Positions 34,896 to 47,439 of a stretch of DNA of 64,000 nucleotides are shown here, piece after piece. Source of the stretch: Maratus speciosus (taxonomy: Eukaryota > Arthropoda > Arachnida > Araneae > Salticidae); the NCBI GenBank assembly GCA_963932465.1, contig OZ010795.1:520309451-520373450 (forward strand). Direction: 5' to 3'. Below the pieces are notes generated by a model. The model was not told the DNA's origin, did not search any database, and saw only the letters and a program-made list of their open reading frames with translations. Every line of letters begins with the position of its first letter. Position 1 is the first letter of the stretch. A program made the position numbers and the translations under genes.

Positions 34896-35198
34896 ATGGC
34901 CTATTCTGAAGGGGCACCTAAAAAGTAAGAATCTATCTATTAGAGACTTTCAGAGGAAAGCAAATTTCGGGAAATGCCGGTATATTTTCACGTATCATGG
35001 CACCTGGACCACAAAACCACTCTCCGTCGAAATGTTGATATATATATATCTGTTTATTATTTATTTATTTATTTATCTTTGTCGTACGATAGCACTCGTA
35101 TTTATGAACCTATTTCCATGCGACTCACCATTGTGTATATGACTTACAAAGTTCTCAACCGACTTATTTGGGTAGCTTCCTCTGCTATTATGTTTTAA

Positions 35199-36266
35199 CC
35201 CTTTATGTACGGCATTATGATCTACTGAAATTTTTTTCATATATTTTCAGTTACTACAATGAAAATTAAAGGATAAATATAAAAAACAATACTCACTGGG
35301 AGAAATTTAATTATTTAGAGGTAATTAGCTAAAGTGGTACTTTAAAGTACCGTCAGTACACTATGACTAAATTATCGTAACAGAAAACCCTCAAGGTATT
35401 TGAACTGGCACCAGAAAATATTTTCGATTTAATAAGTATGTGAAATATAGGCTTTTTCTTATTGACAAATAAATCGCAAATTGCGATGCCAATCATTTAT
35501 TTTAGCACTTCAGAAATGGAAATGTTTTGGTCCTGAAAGGATAAAAAAAAACTATTTTTTTTAGGTTTCGATCTTGTTAGTATCCCTTTAGTTTTGCGAC
35601 GTCAATATTTCAGGGACAACATGTTCTCTCGCATCTCCACATATGCAATATATGAATTTACATATGCCATTTCTACTATAGCATAAACGAGCCGGTGGCA
35701 CAACTTTTTCCATTTCCTATAAAAAAAATAACAATGAAACAGAAAAGAAATACCAGTGAAATCTTTACTACACTACATTTTAGTAATTAAATTTTAAAGC
35801 CGATGAAAACGATGGATAACTAAACAGACGAAAAGTAAACAAGAAGTTTTTCTCGAACACCCAGTGTACTGACGGTAGTTATAAGTACCACCGATTAATT
35901 CAGCTGTTAAATCAAATACATACACCGTTCACCTAAAATAGCTAGTTAAATTGTATTCTAAGACCATAATGAACACACAAAAAGAATCCAACATTTATCT
36001 TATATCCTTTACTGTGTTTGCAGCAATGAAAAGACGAGCGTGTCGATCTGTACAAAAAGTCGGCACAAAACACATCGATTGCTTCAAAGATAGCCTCATT
36101 CCTCTCCAAAATAACAAACCTAGAACTACTGCTGCCATGTATTCGGATAAAGAGGAGTTAAAAGAGCGTTTTTTGCAAAGTACCATTATAATATTAGTAA
36201 TATTCACTATATAGTATAAAAGTTTAAAGTGAGTGGTACTTATAAGCACCGTCAGTAGATAAAGGG
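35199..36266. mobile_element. piggyBac-like element, same family as 2945-3477
   Basis: TTAA at 35195-35198 and 36267-36270; left end CCCTTTATGTACGG, right end inverse CCCTTTATCTACTGACGGTG. The subterminal unit GTACC-GTCAGTA also occurs internally at about 35350 (same direction) and about 35865 (inverted), suggesting nested or duplicated ends. The frame at 35951-36214 (87 codons) shows no piggyBac catalytic motif that I can recognise and is not called a transposase. Confidence 0.7.
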
Positions 36267-36270
36267 TTAA

Positions 36271-38042
36271 AATGAGGACCACTTAAAGGTTTCAAATTCT
36301 TATAGATGTGCAACAAATTAGAAATCCTGAATTTTTTTCAGCTAAATATTCGGCTTCGATAAAAAGATAGCAGTGATTTTTTTTATTAAGTTCGCGATGC
36401 CACAGAGATGCCACATGTGTCTTAAAAATTTTAATAGTTTTTTTACAGTTAGTATGCTTCCTTAAATTCAGTCTACTGGCAGCCCCTTAAATTTCTTATT
36501 ATGTGGAAGTTTTTAAGCGAGTGTAATTCCTTATTGAAATAAAACTCAACTCATTAAGTTTTTAATGCATCAAAGATTCTTTTTTTTCTTTGCCTGAAAC
36601 AAATATAAAATATTCCATGTTATATATGTATTCGATTTTTATTTTTTGTCACCATCTTCAAACATATCCTATTAATAACAATTTTATTAATTCGAAATCA
36701 AGTAACAATATTTCATTCTGCGAACATAACAATTTTACTCATTTTAATTTAATTTACGATAGAATTGTATCAAATATGTTTTCTCGTTTAACAACCTTGT
36801 AAAATATGACGTGCTCCGACCACTAAGAAAATTATTTTCCTTATACCGTAAAATAAATTACACGGAGAAACCAGTAATCGAATAAACAGTCCTAAGAAAC
36901 TAAATATTGAATCATTTAAATCGTTCTCTAAAATAAATAAAAGCAATGATTTTGCAAAAGGAATTTGACATTTATTGATTATTTTAACTCAATAAGAAAG
37001 TGCTGACGAAGATTTTCCTTTTATTTGTAATAATGCGGAAAAAGCAAAAAGAATTACTGCCTGTTTAAGGTACACAAAATAAATAGGTTATTTAGTTTGT
37101 GAAAATAATCCATGAAAACTGAATTTGAAATAATTAGATGTTAATATATGGAAAAGCTTTAAATTAAATATATGTGTTTAGTGCTCATTAATAAAGATGT
37201 ACTGATGGAAATGCTACACCGTTCCGTAACTGTACTATTTAGAACCTCGGGAATCATTTTCAAAAGGAAAACAATACTCCACATGTTCGGCATAAGGTGC
37301 AAAAAAAGCGCTAAATGCTTATTTTTAACACATTCGAAAATTATTAAAAAGTGTTAGTGACTTCGGTTTGTCTATCCTTGCTCTAACTCACGTAAATACA
37401 CTCTGATTACCGTGAAAGTTTTATATGTCATTAACGTTTACTCAGTAAGATCGCTATTGAAATTACAGAATGCAGCATTTATAGTTCGTTTACAGTAACA
37501 GTCAAAATTATTTCTTTATATTACTCACAATGGGAGAAATTTGTTTCAAACTGTTTGCAGCATGATTCATTTGTGTTGCACCAATTCAAATATAATGGTA
37601 TTGATATACATTATTGAGGCGTTCTGGAAGGTATTTTATGCAGAATATTATGTGCATAGCATTTATAGTTAAATTACAGGGACCCGCAAAAGAGTACAGA
37701 TACTGCGTTCAGTACTGTGTCCGAAGTATTACCTATTAGCGATAATTGCTAGAAGCAGTGAGCCCAACTTATAGTGGGGTCCATGAGGCAGTGAGGCCCA
37801 TGGTGCCGAGCACACCCAATAGTTTGGTTTTCTAGCCCGCAAAATTTTCAATGTTCTCCTCTCGTTATTTAGTTATTTTTCAATCTCTGAAAAAAATGTG
37901 TCGACGTTCTCAAACTCATTTTGTTTGAAAATAGAGAAAAGGGATAGTAGTAACATACGCACTTGATCCAAGAATCCTCTCCCCCCCATTTTAAAAGACT
38001 TAAAGTTTCAAAAGAGAAGATTCCTCATATTTTACCATTGAG
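36271..38042. other. AT-rich non-coding DNA
   Basis: No gene recognised; several 60-70 codon frames lack domains. Confidence 0.5.
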
Positions 38043-38267
38043 TAGGGGAGACAGAGGCACATTTTCCATAGGGGCAAGTTTTCAAACTCGCTTTAGTTTT
38101 TAAATGAGCCACTAGGTGACGCTAGCGAGTAAACTGGCTAAAGTGGCAACATCTTACACGTCATCTACAAAAGTTATAGCTTAATAGCTGCTGTCACTTC
38201 GTCTGGAGAGCTGTTTTTTTTTTTCATTTTTTCAACGGTGAGTAAAATTTTAGGTTTTTATTAAAAC

Positions 38268-38308
<41 letters not shown>

Positions 38309-39770
38309 GTACTAGCGTTAGACTTACTGTTTTGACATTGCATGCCTAAAAAAAGGTTTCTTTCTTCAGGTAACTATGCGTTTGTTTCGCAAATAACTTA
38401 CACCTGTATTTGTCCAAATAGTGTAAAAGTTCAAATATGGTGACGGGGCAGGTTTTCCAACAACGTACGGAACGTCCCCCTCCTAAATCAGCTAGTCTTA
38501 TTGTATCAAAAATGCATTTATTGTGTAGTAAAATGGGCGAAATAACCATATATACTACGAACCAGTTCGATCATTTAGTCATTTCAGTAAAATTATCAAT
38601 ATAAAAAACAAGGTAAATTCAAAAATATCCTAAAATGTCATTTTCGTTCTAAATTGGGTTCATTTAATGAATCCATTTTATGTTAATTATGCCTTTACAG
38701 TCATAAGCTACAACACTGAGATCGCAGTGTGTATGGACCCCTCAAAAAGAAAATTAACCGTGTTTAGAGCTGCTCCACTTGCGTTAATCCACAGTCAATA
38801 TTATGGCGGGTTTTAAACGTTAGAGAATTTTCCCACTGAATCCTGAAATATTTACAGGCTCTGCTTTTATGCCATCCTATATTTCTGACAGACCAGCTCC
38901 TGCCGAACCAAATGTTGAAAGAACCAACAGCCGTGAAAATATTTCAAACTTTCCTCAGTAATCGATTGCCCTCCCCCCCCCCCCCAAAAAAAAAATAAAA
39001 AAATAAAAAAATAATAAAAAAAACAAGAACACCGAAAACATGTAATCCTTCAACACCAACACAGGCTAGCACTTCCAAAGAGGCTGTTCCTTAAAGTTTT
39101 ACTCAAAATTTCCCTATTGCTTATGAAAAAGGCGTTCCTTCTACACCCAAACAAGCTTTGCCTGCACCAGAAGAAGTCAGGACTTTCGCGAAGGCTGCAC
39201 TAAGGATGCAAACACGGCGTGGGAAGAAAAATATGAAGTATTGTATTGACTGATTCTCCTGTTAAAAATCAACTGAAAATGAAAAAAAAAAAAGATTCAT
39301 CTAAAAAAAGGGAAACTGCAAAAGGAATCAAATAAAAGTGGCAAGAAAAAACAAAATCCAATTCCGACCAGGGAGATGTTTGGACCTTTATCTTGAAATG
39401 TAAAATGGATTAAAACTGTTTTTTATGTTACTGTGCATTTCGTTCACAATGAAAGTACTTATTAATTAACATGCAAGATTTATTACCTGTGTTTTACCAT
39501 TTAAAGTGTAGTTGGAAAACTTGCCCCTGACCATTTTTAGTAGGCTGGAAAACTTGCCCCGCATACGGGGCACATTTTCCAACGTAACATGATTAGATTT
39601 AACCATTTTTTGTGAAAAAGTATATTTAGTTTTTTGAAAAATTATTGTGCCAATTTGTACAGAAAGGTCTTGACAATACAATTATATCCTGTAGATATCA
39701 AAATAGTTTAAAATAATAAATACAAAAATAAAATTATAAAAAATTGTAAAACTTGCCCCGGTCTCTCCTA
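38043..39770 (+). mobile_element. pogo-like DNA transposon, internally deleted
   Basis: The left end TAGGGGAGACAGAGGCACAT and inverse right end TAGGAGAGACCGGGGCAAGT form an imperfect terminal repeat with TA at each boundary. The word GGAAAACTTGCCCC, or its inverse, recurs near 38057, 38440, 39515, 39545, 39565 and 39750, as subterminal transposase sites would. Only the transposase tail remains (38756-39400). A 38-base A tract (38270-38307) and a C14 tract (about 38972) interrupt it. Confidence 0.7.
38756..39400 (+). pseudogene. pogo/jerky-type transposase C-terminal tail
   Basis: Translated pieces read, in order, GIFPLNPEIFTGSAF-like (with substitutions, about 38815-38870), MPSYISDRPAPAEPNVERTN (about 38870-38930), STPTQASTSKEA-like (about 39045), and RRGRKNMK followed by a shifted TDSPVKNQLKMKKK (about 39210-39290). 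The order 'G-PLNP-F-PSY-DRP', then 'TPT', then 'basic-TDTPxKNELE', is typical of the C-terminal tail of arthropod pogo-like transposases. DNA-binding and DDE parts are missing, so this is a relic. Confidence 0.7.
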
Positions 39771-42103
39771 CCAATGATGTGAAGGTTGCTAAATTCCTTA
39801 ATGAATATGTGTCAATGAATTGTTTATTTGTTTTTGCTGTAAGAATTTGTCCTATCAAAAACTCGTCAATATAAATATTGTGGATAATATTAAGAAGATA
39901 TATAATAAATTCATGCGGACTTTATATCTCATGAATTGACGAAGTTATGGGTTTTTTTCTTCTTCACCCCCTCCCCCTTTTTTTTTTCGTTTTTAATTTT
40001 TCTTGCTGCAAATTTCACAATTTTTACGTATGTGAATGTGTCAGATATTTGTTAAATGGAAAAAATCGTTTCTGTTTAGGACATGTTTAAGTGGCCGGTT
40101 TGACTTATAAAGGTAAAACCAATGTAAGCGTACTCTGTTGATAGTTCTTTAGTGAAACTCTGTTCTTTAGTGAAACTTGCAGAGAATCTCCGGGTGATCT
40201 ATGTTTCCTTCTCTGATTTTATTATCTTAATAAAATAGAAAAGTGTATAAATGATGGAATCGTCTCTTCACGGAAAACACATCACAGAAAAGACCGCTAC
40301 GTCACAGAAAGGTTTTGATCAAATTACTGTACTTCCAACATGAATATGGATATTGCTGAAAAATTCGTTCTGGGGATAACTTCTGACGCATATATTGTAA
40401 GATGCGCAGTTAGGATATCATATCTGAATCTTGCCGTGCTAAATAAATATGTAAGGGTTCATTTTATTAAAAAAAAATTTAAATACTTATAAATATTGAA
40501 AAGCGAGTTTTTAAAGCAAGAAAACATTGAAAATTCATAAAATTTTAAAGTATCCTAACACAACATGTTCTTCACTTAGAAGAATTTTTTTTAAATGTTC
40601 TTCTTGAGACTTTCTTTTAATGTCCTTATTTTCCTGAATATAAGTTATAAAAAAGGCATCCATAAAAATTAAATTTCGTATTTTTATACGTAAGCAACTT
40701 TCTCTTAAATAAATTCCAAATCTGAAACCATCATACTTGATACTTTTTGTAATTCGAATCATATTTCTATCATCAGTGATTAAAGAAATATACGGCATTG
40801 CATCTATTTTTAATAAAAGTTATAGTTTATGTAAATAGTAGAATTAATACATTGCGCATTTACAGTGAACGCCAATTTTGTTATTTTTTTAGTCAATTGT
40901 GGTGTAATTTGTAATAATTTTCATGGTATAATAGTTAATATTAGAGTCCATAAAATGAAGGCCTCATATGAAAATATAATTTAATAAAATTGCAATTTTA
41001 TATTCAGCTTTAGAAATTTTAACTTAACTTATCATAACTTTACCCTAAAATGGTTGATTCCACCTAATATTTTTCAAAAGTTGGCGCCGCTGGCTAGAAG
41101 TGCGTTTACAGTTATGGTATGCGTTTTTAGGTTTAACCAAATTTGTGCATACTGCATGTGTATATACATTATATATACCATACATAGGGCTACACAAAAG
41201 AATTCGTAAGCACTACAAAGTATAAATAACGTGAATTGCTTAAAAGTTGATTTTGATTGAGTTATGCATTTGAAACTGAACTATATTTAATTCTAGCAGG
41301 CTAAGCCCGCTGCGCTGGTTAATTTTTAAAACAAAACATAAATTAAACGAAATCTTGAATTTGACTTTGTATTTTAAAGCAATATGGACCTTGACCCCGA
41401 ATGACCTTTTCCATTGCTGAAAACGATATGAAAGCCATTGTGCTGTTGCATTATCTTATGCGTTGGGCAAAATTTGGGCTTTTTTGACACAAATCTTTTC
41501 GTTGATCATTTTTGTGGAGTTTGCTAGAGAAATGAGGCAGTTATGACAGCAGGAGTTTAAATATTCTCTAGTTGCCACACAATTCAAATAGAGAATATTG
41601 TAATGATCGCAGAGATTAACCATTGAGTTTAAAAAATTTTCAGGTGATTCATTTTCATTTGATAGTTTTTGTCTTCAGTAATGTTCAAATGCAAAAAAAC
41701 TTCAAATATAGAAAAAAAACACTATTGGCTGGTGACCAGAAGATTATGGGAAATTAGTCCAATATTTTTTAAAAACCTTCCTAAAAGAACAGATGATATG
41801 CAGAAAAAAAATAAAAAGAAATAATGAATTAAAAACAATATAAAAAGTTTAGGGAAGAGATCCGTATCCTGTTCTGGTTGGCGCAATTGGCAAAGAAATT
41901 CAAAATGGCCGTTTTAGCCAATTTTTTAAGAGACGGAAAAACATGGTTTTAAATGTTTATAAACATATATTTTTGTATTATAAACATCATATTTGTATTA
42001 TAAACATCATATTTGTATTATTTTTTATACATTATGCATGTAATTATATAGAGAGAGAGGTATAGACTTATAAATACGTATTATATACACATATAAATAA
42101 ATG
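39771..42103. other. AT-rich non-coding DNA
   Basis: No gene. A possible minus-strand Helitron-type 3' end (GGGCTTAGCC hairpin before CTAG at about 41295) is too weak to call. Confidence 0.45.
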
Positions 42104-42385
42104 GCACTACTGAGTTATCCCGTCGACCAATTTCGACAAATTATATAAATCGCCAAATTATACAAATTGACATAATTTTTATTTTAAATAACGGAAAAAC
42201 AAATAAATTAGTATAACATTAATAAAAAACAGAAATAAAACGTCGAAATAAAAATTACCTGATGACGTAAACATGTGAAACTTGCTTAAAGTCAAGTGAA
42301 TGTGACATTTACAATCAGTCCTTATTGGCATTTAACCTTATAGTTTGGCGATAGATTTTTGGTGGACGGGATAACTAAGTAGTAG
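42104..42385. mobile_element. MITE related to 26847-27368
   Basis: The left end CTACTGAGTTATCCCGTCGA and inverse right end CTACTTAGTTATCCCGTCCA agree at all but two or three positions. No clear target duplication was found. Confidence 0.6.
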
Positions 42386-42474
42386 CAAAACTACACATGT
42401 AACTGGTATTCGAAAACGAGGTTTTCGTCAAATTGTCGTAAAAAAAGAAAAAAAAAAAAAGAAAAAAAAAACTG

Positions 42475-43553
42475 GAAAATAGGAATTCTGCTTTTTCAGA
42501 ATTTAGTGTTGCCCCCTATGAAAAAAAAATATATATGTATGTATATATAAATAGTACAAAACATATTTCAATTTTAAGACTTAAAGCACAAACTTTTATT
42601 TTATGTAAAATGACGTTATTCGCATCCACTTTAGAATTCCACATTTACGATCCAGTCTTAACCATCTACAGTAAAGCATGCATAGGATAGCACTATCGCA
42701 AAATAATACACAACTGCAGCAAAAACATGCCGTCATTAAAGAAATTCGGCAGAAAAAAAGCCTATCTAATGATTCATAGGCATTCATTTGTTTGTAACAT
42801 TAATATAGACGATTTCAGTCGTGACGTCAGTCCTGGCGTTTTGGTTGGAAACTGACACCAAACAAACGGTTGCTATGTTGTATTTTTTTTGTTGTTGTTT
42901 GTGTGTTGCTGCTACGTCGTATATCTATGTCTCACATCTAAGTGTTTTAATACTTGATATGTACTAGTAACATTTTCCACGATTTATATTTAAAAAGAAA
43001 TGACGCATAGCAACCGTTTGTTTGGAGTCACTTTCCAACCAAAACGTCATGAATGACGTCAAACTAAAAGCGTCTATAGATACTACAAATTAAATATAGT
43101 TTATAATATCACCATGTTTTAACACAAATTTTTCGTTTATATTTTTTTCAAAATAGCACATATTTTAATTACATTTTCTTTCGGTTGTTATGAGAAAATG
43201 GCAACAAAAATATATAATTGCTATTTTTCAGCTATTTTTCCTTTACTTTCTACATAAATGGAGTACTTGAGTTGCCAAAATTAGACAAATAGTATTGAAA
43301 ACTACAAAAAAATTAATATTTGAAAAATAAATGGAGATACAGTTTTCAAACAAATGGCATTTAAAAGTACATTTTTTCCCAATACGACGGTATAAAAATT
43401 GAAAATGTGCGATGTTTAGATATTTAAAAAATTGCTATAGCGTATTTAATCGTATTGCTTCGTTTTATGCCAGGCTTCTGTAAGGTAACGTTATTTTTTG
43501 AAGACGACACAAAATAAGCTGGGAGAAAGAAATAGCATACCCGTACCGGGGGC
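42475..43553 (-). mobile_element. Helitron G, inverted copy of Helitron D, with nested MITE
   Basis: The minus strand runs from AGCCCCCGGTACGG near 43553 to a degraded hairpin and CCAGT terminus near 42484, colinear with 29327-30132. It carries the extra MITE at 42806-43076. The sequence flanking it on both sides (TGTAACTGGTATTCGAAAAC and ACATTTAATTTCAACTTCAA) is continuous at 26602-26720, which therefore lacks this insertion. Confidence 0.7.
42806..43076. mobile_element. MITE with ~75-bp arms and empty site in Helitron D
   Basis: The ends GACGATTTCAGTCGTGACGT and inverse GACGCTTTTAGTTTGACGTC continue with a nearly identical inner block (GGTTGGAAA, CAAACAAACGGTTGCTATG). The uninterrupted copy at about 29800 shows ACATTAATATAGATACTG-type sequence (read on the inverse strand), giving a TA or TATA duplication. 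Confidence 0.82.
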
Positions 43554-43811
43554 TAAAAAACAACAACAACAACAACAAAAAACATGACATTTAATTTCAA
43601 CTTCAAATCAGTGTTTTAATTTACCATCGGAACTAATGTCTAACAATTAAATGATAGAATTTTCTGGTGCGAATTGATTTTCCCAAACGGACACGACTTT
43701 CCGAACGACCTAATATATAAAAATTACATTTTTGATCTGCATTAGTTGTTTTCAACTTTTGTTAGTCTTGACATACTTAAGGGGGTAGATCACCTTAGAA
43801 GTTTTTTAAAA

Positions 43812-43852
<41 letters not shown>

Positions 43853-43975
43853 TATATTGTGAAAGAATAACATGTCACCGAAATATATATATATATATAC
43901 ATTACGATACTCCAATTAAAACCGTTTTCATGATAAAATACGTGGAGCCGGAGCGATATATCCAAATCAAGATAA

Positions 43976-44221
43976 GCCCCACCAGCGGCCGAGAGGTATT
44001 GTTCTCGAAGCTGGTAGACGAGAGATACTGGGTTCAATCCCAATCGCGCCCGTCGGTCTAATCGTTCGGAGTTTTCGTCGTTTTCTTCGAACCTTTGTTT
44101 TCGAAGTGTAAATACGGGTTTGGTTCCCTTCGGAAGACCCACACGGAAGGCATTCCTCCCCACTAGGGCCTATGTCCCTCGTGCTGATAATTGGCCGTCA
44201 TAAACGCAACCATCCAAAAAA
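43976..44221 (+). mobile_element. tRNA-derived SINE with 14-bp target duplication
   Basis: CCAAATCAAGATAA is duplicated exactly at 43962-43975 and 44222-44235. Inside, AGCGGCCGAGAGG (about 43985) resembles an RNA polymerase III A box and GGGTTCAATCCC (about 44031) a B box, spaced as in a tRNA with a variable arm. About 150 bases of body and a short A-rich end (CATCCAAAAAA) follow. It is not a functional tRNA, because the 5' and 3' ends do not pair into an acceptor stem. It is likely mobilised by a LINE. Long open frames across it are coincidental. Confidence 0.85.
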
Positions 44222-44849
44222 CCAAATCAAGATAAATTTTAATATTAAAGCCATTTTACTTAAATCAGATATTTTTGACATTGCGCGCATCTTATTTTCA
44301 AAGCTAAGTAACAAAGAAACTTTAAATTGTGAATCGTGTTGTCTATCTATACTATTAAAATCTGTGCGCGTATGTTTGCAACCACAAAAAATCGGAAACA
44401 AAGGGTGCAGGGCTACAAAATTTTGCACACGGGTTGCTGGTAGGAGGCCCATGAACGATTGGGACAAAAAGTTCGAAAATTTTAGATACATTTTTTCTAT
44501 TTTATTTTTTATTTTTGACGAATTTTTGCTTTTTTTTATGTTCAATCCGTAATCGCGCGAGTTCAAACCAGTTCTAAATGTTTACTGCAATGTGAGATAC
44601 TACATATTACGTAGGTTACGCTGCAATAGTGAGAAGATGTACCGGGTATTACCATAATTCTTTTACCCCGCATGCAAATAATTAGAGATTATTTAATTGC
44701 GCTCAATTATTACCATATTTTAAAAATAAAGAAAAATTTTTATCACGAACATCAACAAAACTTTTTATTCTTTTTATTCCCTTATTCTAAAGATATTTTA
44801 TAGCGTCTACTGCCATAGCAGCATAATAAATTAAATTTCATTAAAAAAA

Positions 44850-47032
44850 ATGCACAGTAGTGGAAAAATATTTTTCGAGATATACTTATTACGTACGCCA
44901 CGCTTAAATGAACAATATGTTTCGGCACCAGAGGCGATGTGGCCACTTCTTGAAAAGCCCATGCAGGATAGGTCCCATGTTATTATTAGATTGCCTGTGC
45001 ATCTACAAGATATGGAATCTGTGCAATTTAGGGAAGATGACAAACGTGAAGCTTTTGAAAGAGCAAGAAATAAAGACACCATGCTCACTGCTTGGTTTCT
45101 ACTTAACAGGGCTGATCCTTCAGCAAACATATATCTCTATACAGAAATTCCAAAGCATTTTGTATGGAAAGGTGTGGCAAAGGCATGTTACATTAGGTGA
45201 CTTAATAGTATCAGTATGTATTCTGTAAGCCCAAAAGATATTGAGAGATTCCATCTTCGTATGCTGCTTTGTCATGTTCCCGGTCTTTCGAGAAGTTAAG
45301 GACGCAGGAGAATGCTGTCCATGAAACATTCAAGGGTGCATGCCGTTCTAGAAATTTAGATGATGAATGGCAACATTGTTTAACCGAAGCATGTGGTTTT
45401 GAAATGCCACCCAAACTGAGACAACTGTTTTCGTTCATATGTGTCTTTGGCAATCCAAATTCACCGATTCAATTATGGGAAGAGTTTAAGTCAGAACTCT
45501 CAGAAGAATTTGTTCGCCATCTGCCGCTACAGGAGAGTAGAGATAGAGCCCTTTAAGACACAGCTAATCATCTACGCATACACAGCATGACACTTCAGAA
45601 CCTTGAATTACCTGAACCCTCAAACCGAGAGAACTCTGTGGAATGCGATGTCTATGATTTACAAGAAGAAAGAGTAGAGGGAAACCGATTGTTAAACGTG
45701 CTAAAGCCGAAACATCGTATAATTTTTGATACTGTCATTGAAAGTATTCAAAATGATTATGCTACTCTCGCTAAGGTTTTCTTTGTCAAAGCTTTTTCGG
45801 GATCAGGAAAAACGTTCTTATTCAATACTTTGCTGCATTACGTCAGAGGAATGGGACATACTGCTATTCCCGTTACATGAAAAGGCACCGCATCTATACT
45901 CTTGCAAGCTGGAAGAACTGCACATTCTCAGTTTAAATTACCAGTCCCTATATTGGACAATTCAGCTTCAAAAATTCGGCAAAATACATCTGAAGGAATA
46001 TTACTGAAAAAGGTTAAGCTCATTATATCGGATGAATGTAGCATGGTACCTATTCATGCTTTGAATGCTGTTGATAGGCTTGTGCGAGATTTGGTTGGCA
46101 ATGATGTCCCATTTTGGGGCAAAGTGTTTATTCTTGGAGGTGACTGGAGGCAGATTTTACCTGTGGTTATACATGCAAACGAAATACTCATTTTTGAAAA
46201 TTGTATCAAGAATTCTTCTCTCTGGCCAACATTTCGACAGTGCAAACTGGTTACAAATATGCGAACGGAGCCAGGGGAACTTAGTTTCGTGGAATGGCTC
46301 GTTCGCATGGAGGATGGCCGGTTGACTAATGATTATGAACTCGGAGAAGATATTATTGAAATACCTCCAGAAAGTTAATACAGTATTCTATAGTGGATGA
46401 TATTTTTGGTTCGTCTGAAATTGATCTTGATCATCATTCGGAAAGAGCCATTTTGTGTCTCAAGAATGAGGATTGTTTGAGATTGAATGAGGAGGTTTTA
46501 CGAAAAGTACCTGGCGAAGTCAAAACTTATTTTAGCGCTGATACAATACTTTGTTCTGATAAAGAAGAAAAAAACAATTTGCAGATGGATTTCATCAATA
46601 GTTTAACACCTTCTGGAATGCCACCACATCAGTTAAATCTTAAAGTTGGCGTTATTGTTATGTCGCTTAGGAACATGAATATGTCCAATGGTCTCTGTAA
46701 GGGAACACGTTTAATAGTCAGAAGGTTGTCGCAAAATGTTATAGATGCAGACATTTTGACAGGACATAGGAGAGGCACCCGTTTTTTCATACCGATAATC
46801 CTGCTTACACCGTTGCATACCAGTTTACCTTTCCAGTTACGCCGCCGCCAGTTTCCACTTAGGATCGCCTTTGCTATTACTATCAATAAATCTCAGGGTC
46901 AAAGTTTGAAAAAAGTTGGAATCTATTTGCTCCATTCAGTTTTTTTCACGTGGAAGGAAGGTTGTATGTAGCCTTTTCAAGAGCAACTTCTGTGTACATA
47001 ATTTGTTCCATTTTTTTTGCAGCCACGATGTA
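44850..47032 (+). pseudogene. Helitron Rep/helicase pseudogene (PIF1-like helicase half)
   Basis: Frame 1 (44850-45200) reads EAMWPLLEKPM...IIRLPVHLQDMESVQF...TLTAWF-like, the linker between Rep and helicase. A shift follows. A long frame (about 45205-46378) includes FEKLRTQENAVHETFKGACR, then Walker A AFSGSGKTF (about 45791-45820), SDECSMV (about 46030) and GGDWRQILPV (about 46135-46165), interrupted by TAA (45554-45556) and TGA (45878-45880); the latter replaces the expected Trp in V-A-W-x-G. After another shift, 46390-46971 gives RGTRFFIPI and FAITINKSQGQS (motif VI). A last shift at about 46945 leads into GRLYVAFSRATS. The helicase unwinds donor DNA in rolling-circle transposition. This copy lacks the catalytic Rep and is dead. 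Confidence 0.9.
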
Positions 47033-47302
47033 AATTTAATTTTTCCTTACAAATGTTTGTTTGGTTGTGTAAATATTGACTTTATAACTGAATTTTATTT
47101 TCCGAACTTTAATTTGGTTGTGCAAACACTTACTTTTATTTATTTTTAATACATACCTGATTTTTTGTGTACATACATATTTCATATTGGTTGTGTAATT
47201 ACTGATTTTTAATAGACATAACACAGTTTTATATTCATAAACTTTAATTTGGTTTTACAGATTTTTATTTTTAATTTTGGTTTTAGAACTAAGTTCAGGA
47301 AC

Positions 47303-47332
47303 ACCCGTCCGTAGAACGGGTTAAACAGCTAG
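47303..47332 (+). other. Helitron A 3' terminal hairpin and CTAG
   Basis: Six-bp stem ACCCGT/ACGGGT with a 7-base loop, ending CTAG 11 bases later. It acts as the transposition terminator signal in Helitrons. Confidence 0.9.
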
Positions 47333-47439
47333 TACTAATATTATAAAGAAGTAAAATTGTGTGTTTGTTAGAGGTAGTCTCTGGAGCTACCGAACCGATT
47401 TTATAAGTAATGGTATCAAAATGATGGTATTAGTCCAAC

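Larger units (their letters stand above)
44346..47332 (+). mobile_element. Helitron A, formerly autonomous, nested in Helitron B
   Basis: The 5' end TCTATACTATTAAAATCTG is preceded by A (44345). The 3' end has the hairpin ACCCGT (47303-47308) / ACGGGT (47316-47321), then TAAACAG and CTAG (47329-47332), followed by T (47333). It encodes a broken Helitron helicase (44850-47032). The space upstream of it, where the Rep domain should lie, holds no HUH motif. Confidence 0.88.

Noticed and set aside
35951..36214. piggyBac transposase remnant
   Set aside because: Lies inside a piggyBac-like element, but no catalytic Asp motifs or Cys-rich tail are recognisable.
41285..41330. Minus-strand Helitron 3' terminus
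   Set aside because: The hairpin GGGCT/AGCC(T) before CTAG is short and no 5' end is visible upstream.
43976..44050. Functional tRNA gene
   Set aside because: A and B box-like words are present, but there is no acceptor-stem pairing and the unit is a SINE with target duplication.
43795..44163. 122-codon minus-strand frame ending in a long lysine run
   Set aside because: It runs across the SINE and a T tract; the lysines are the T tract read backwards. No domain.
44172..44566. Two overlapping frames of about 120 codons on opposite strands
   Set aside because: They cross the SINE end, its target duplication and the Helitron A 5' end, so they cannot be one gene.
45120..46886. Minus-strand frames opposite the Helitron helicase
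   Set aside because: Shadows; helicase motifs are on plus.
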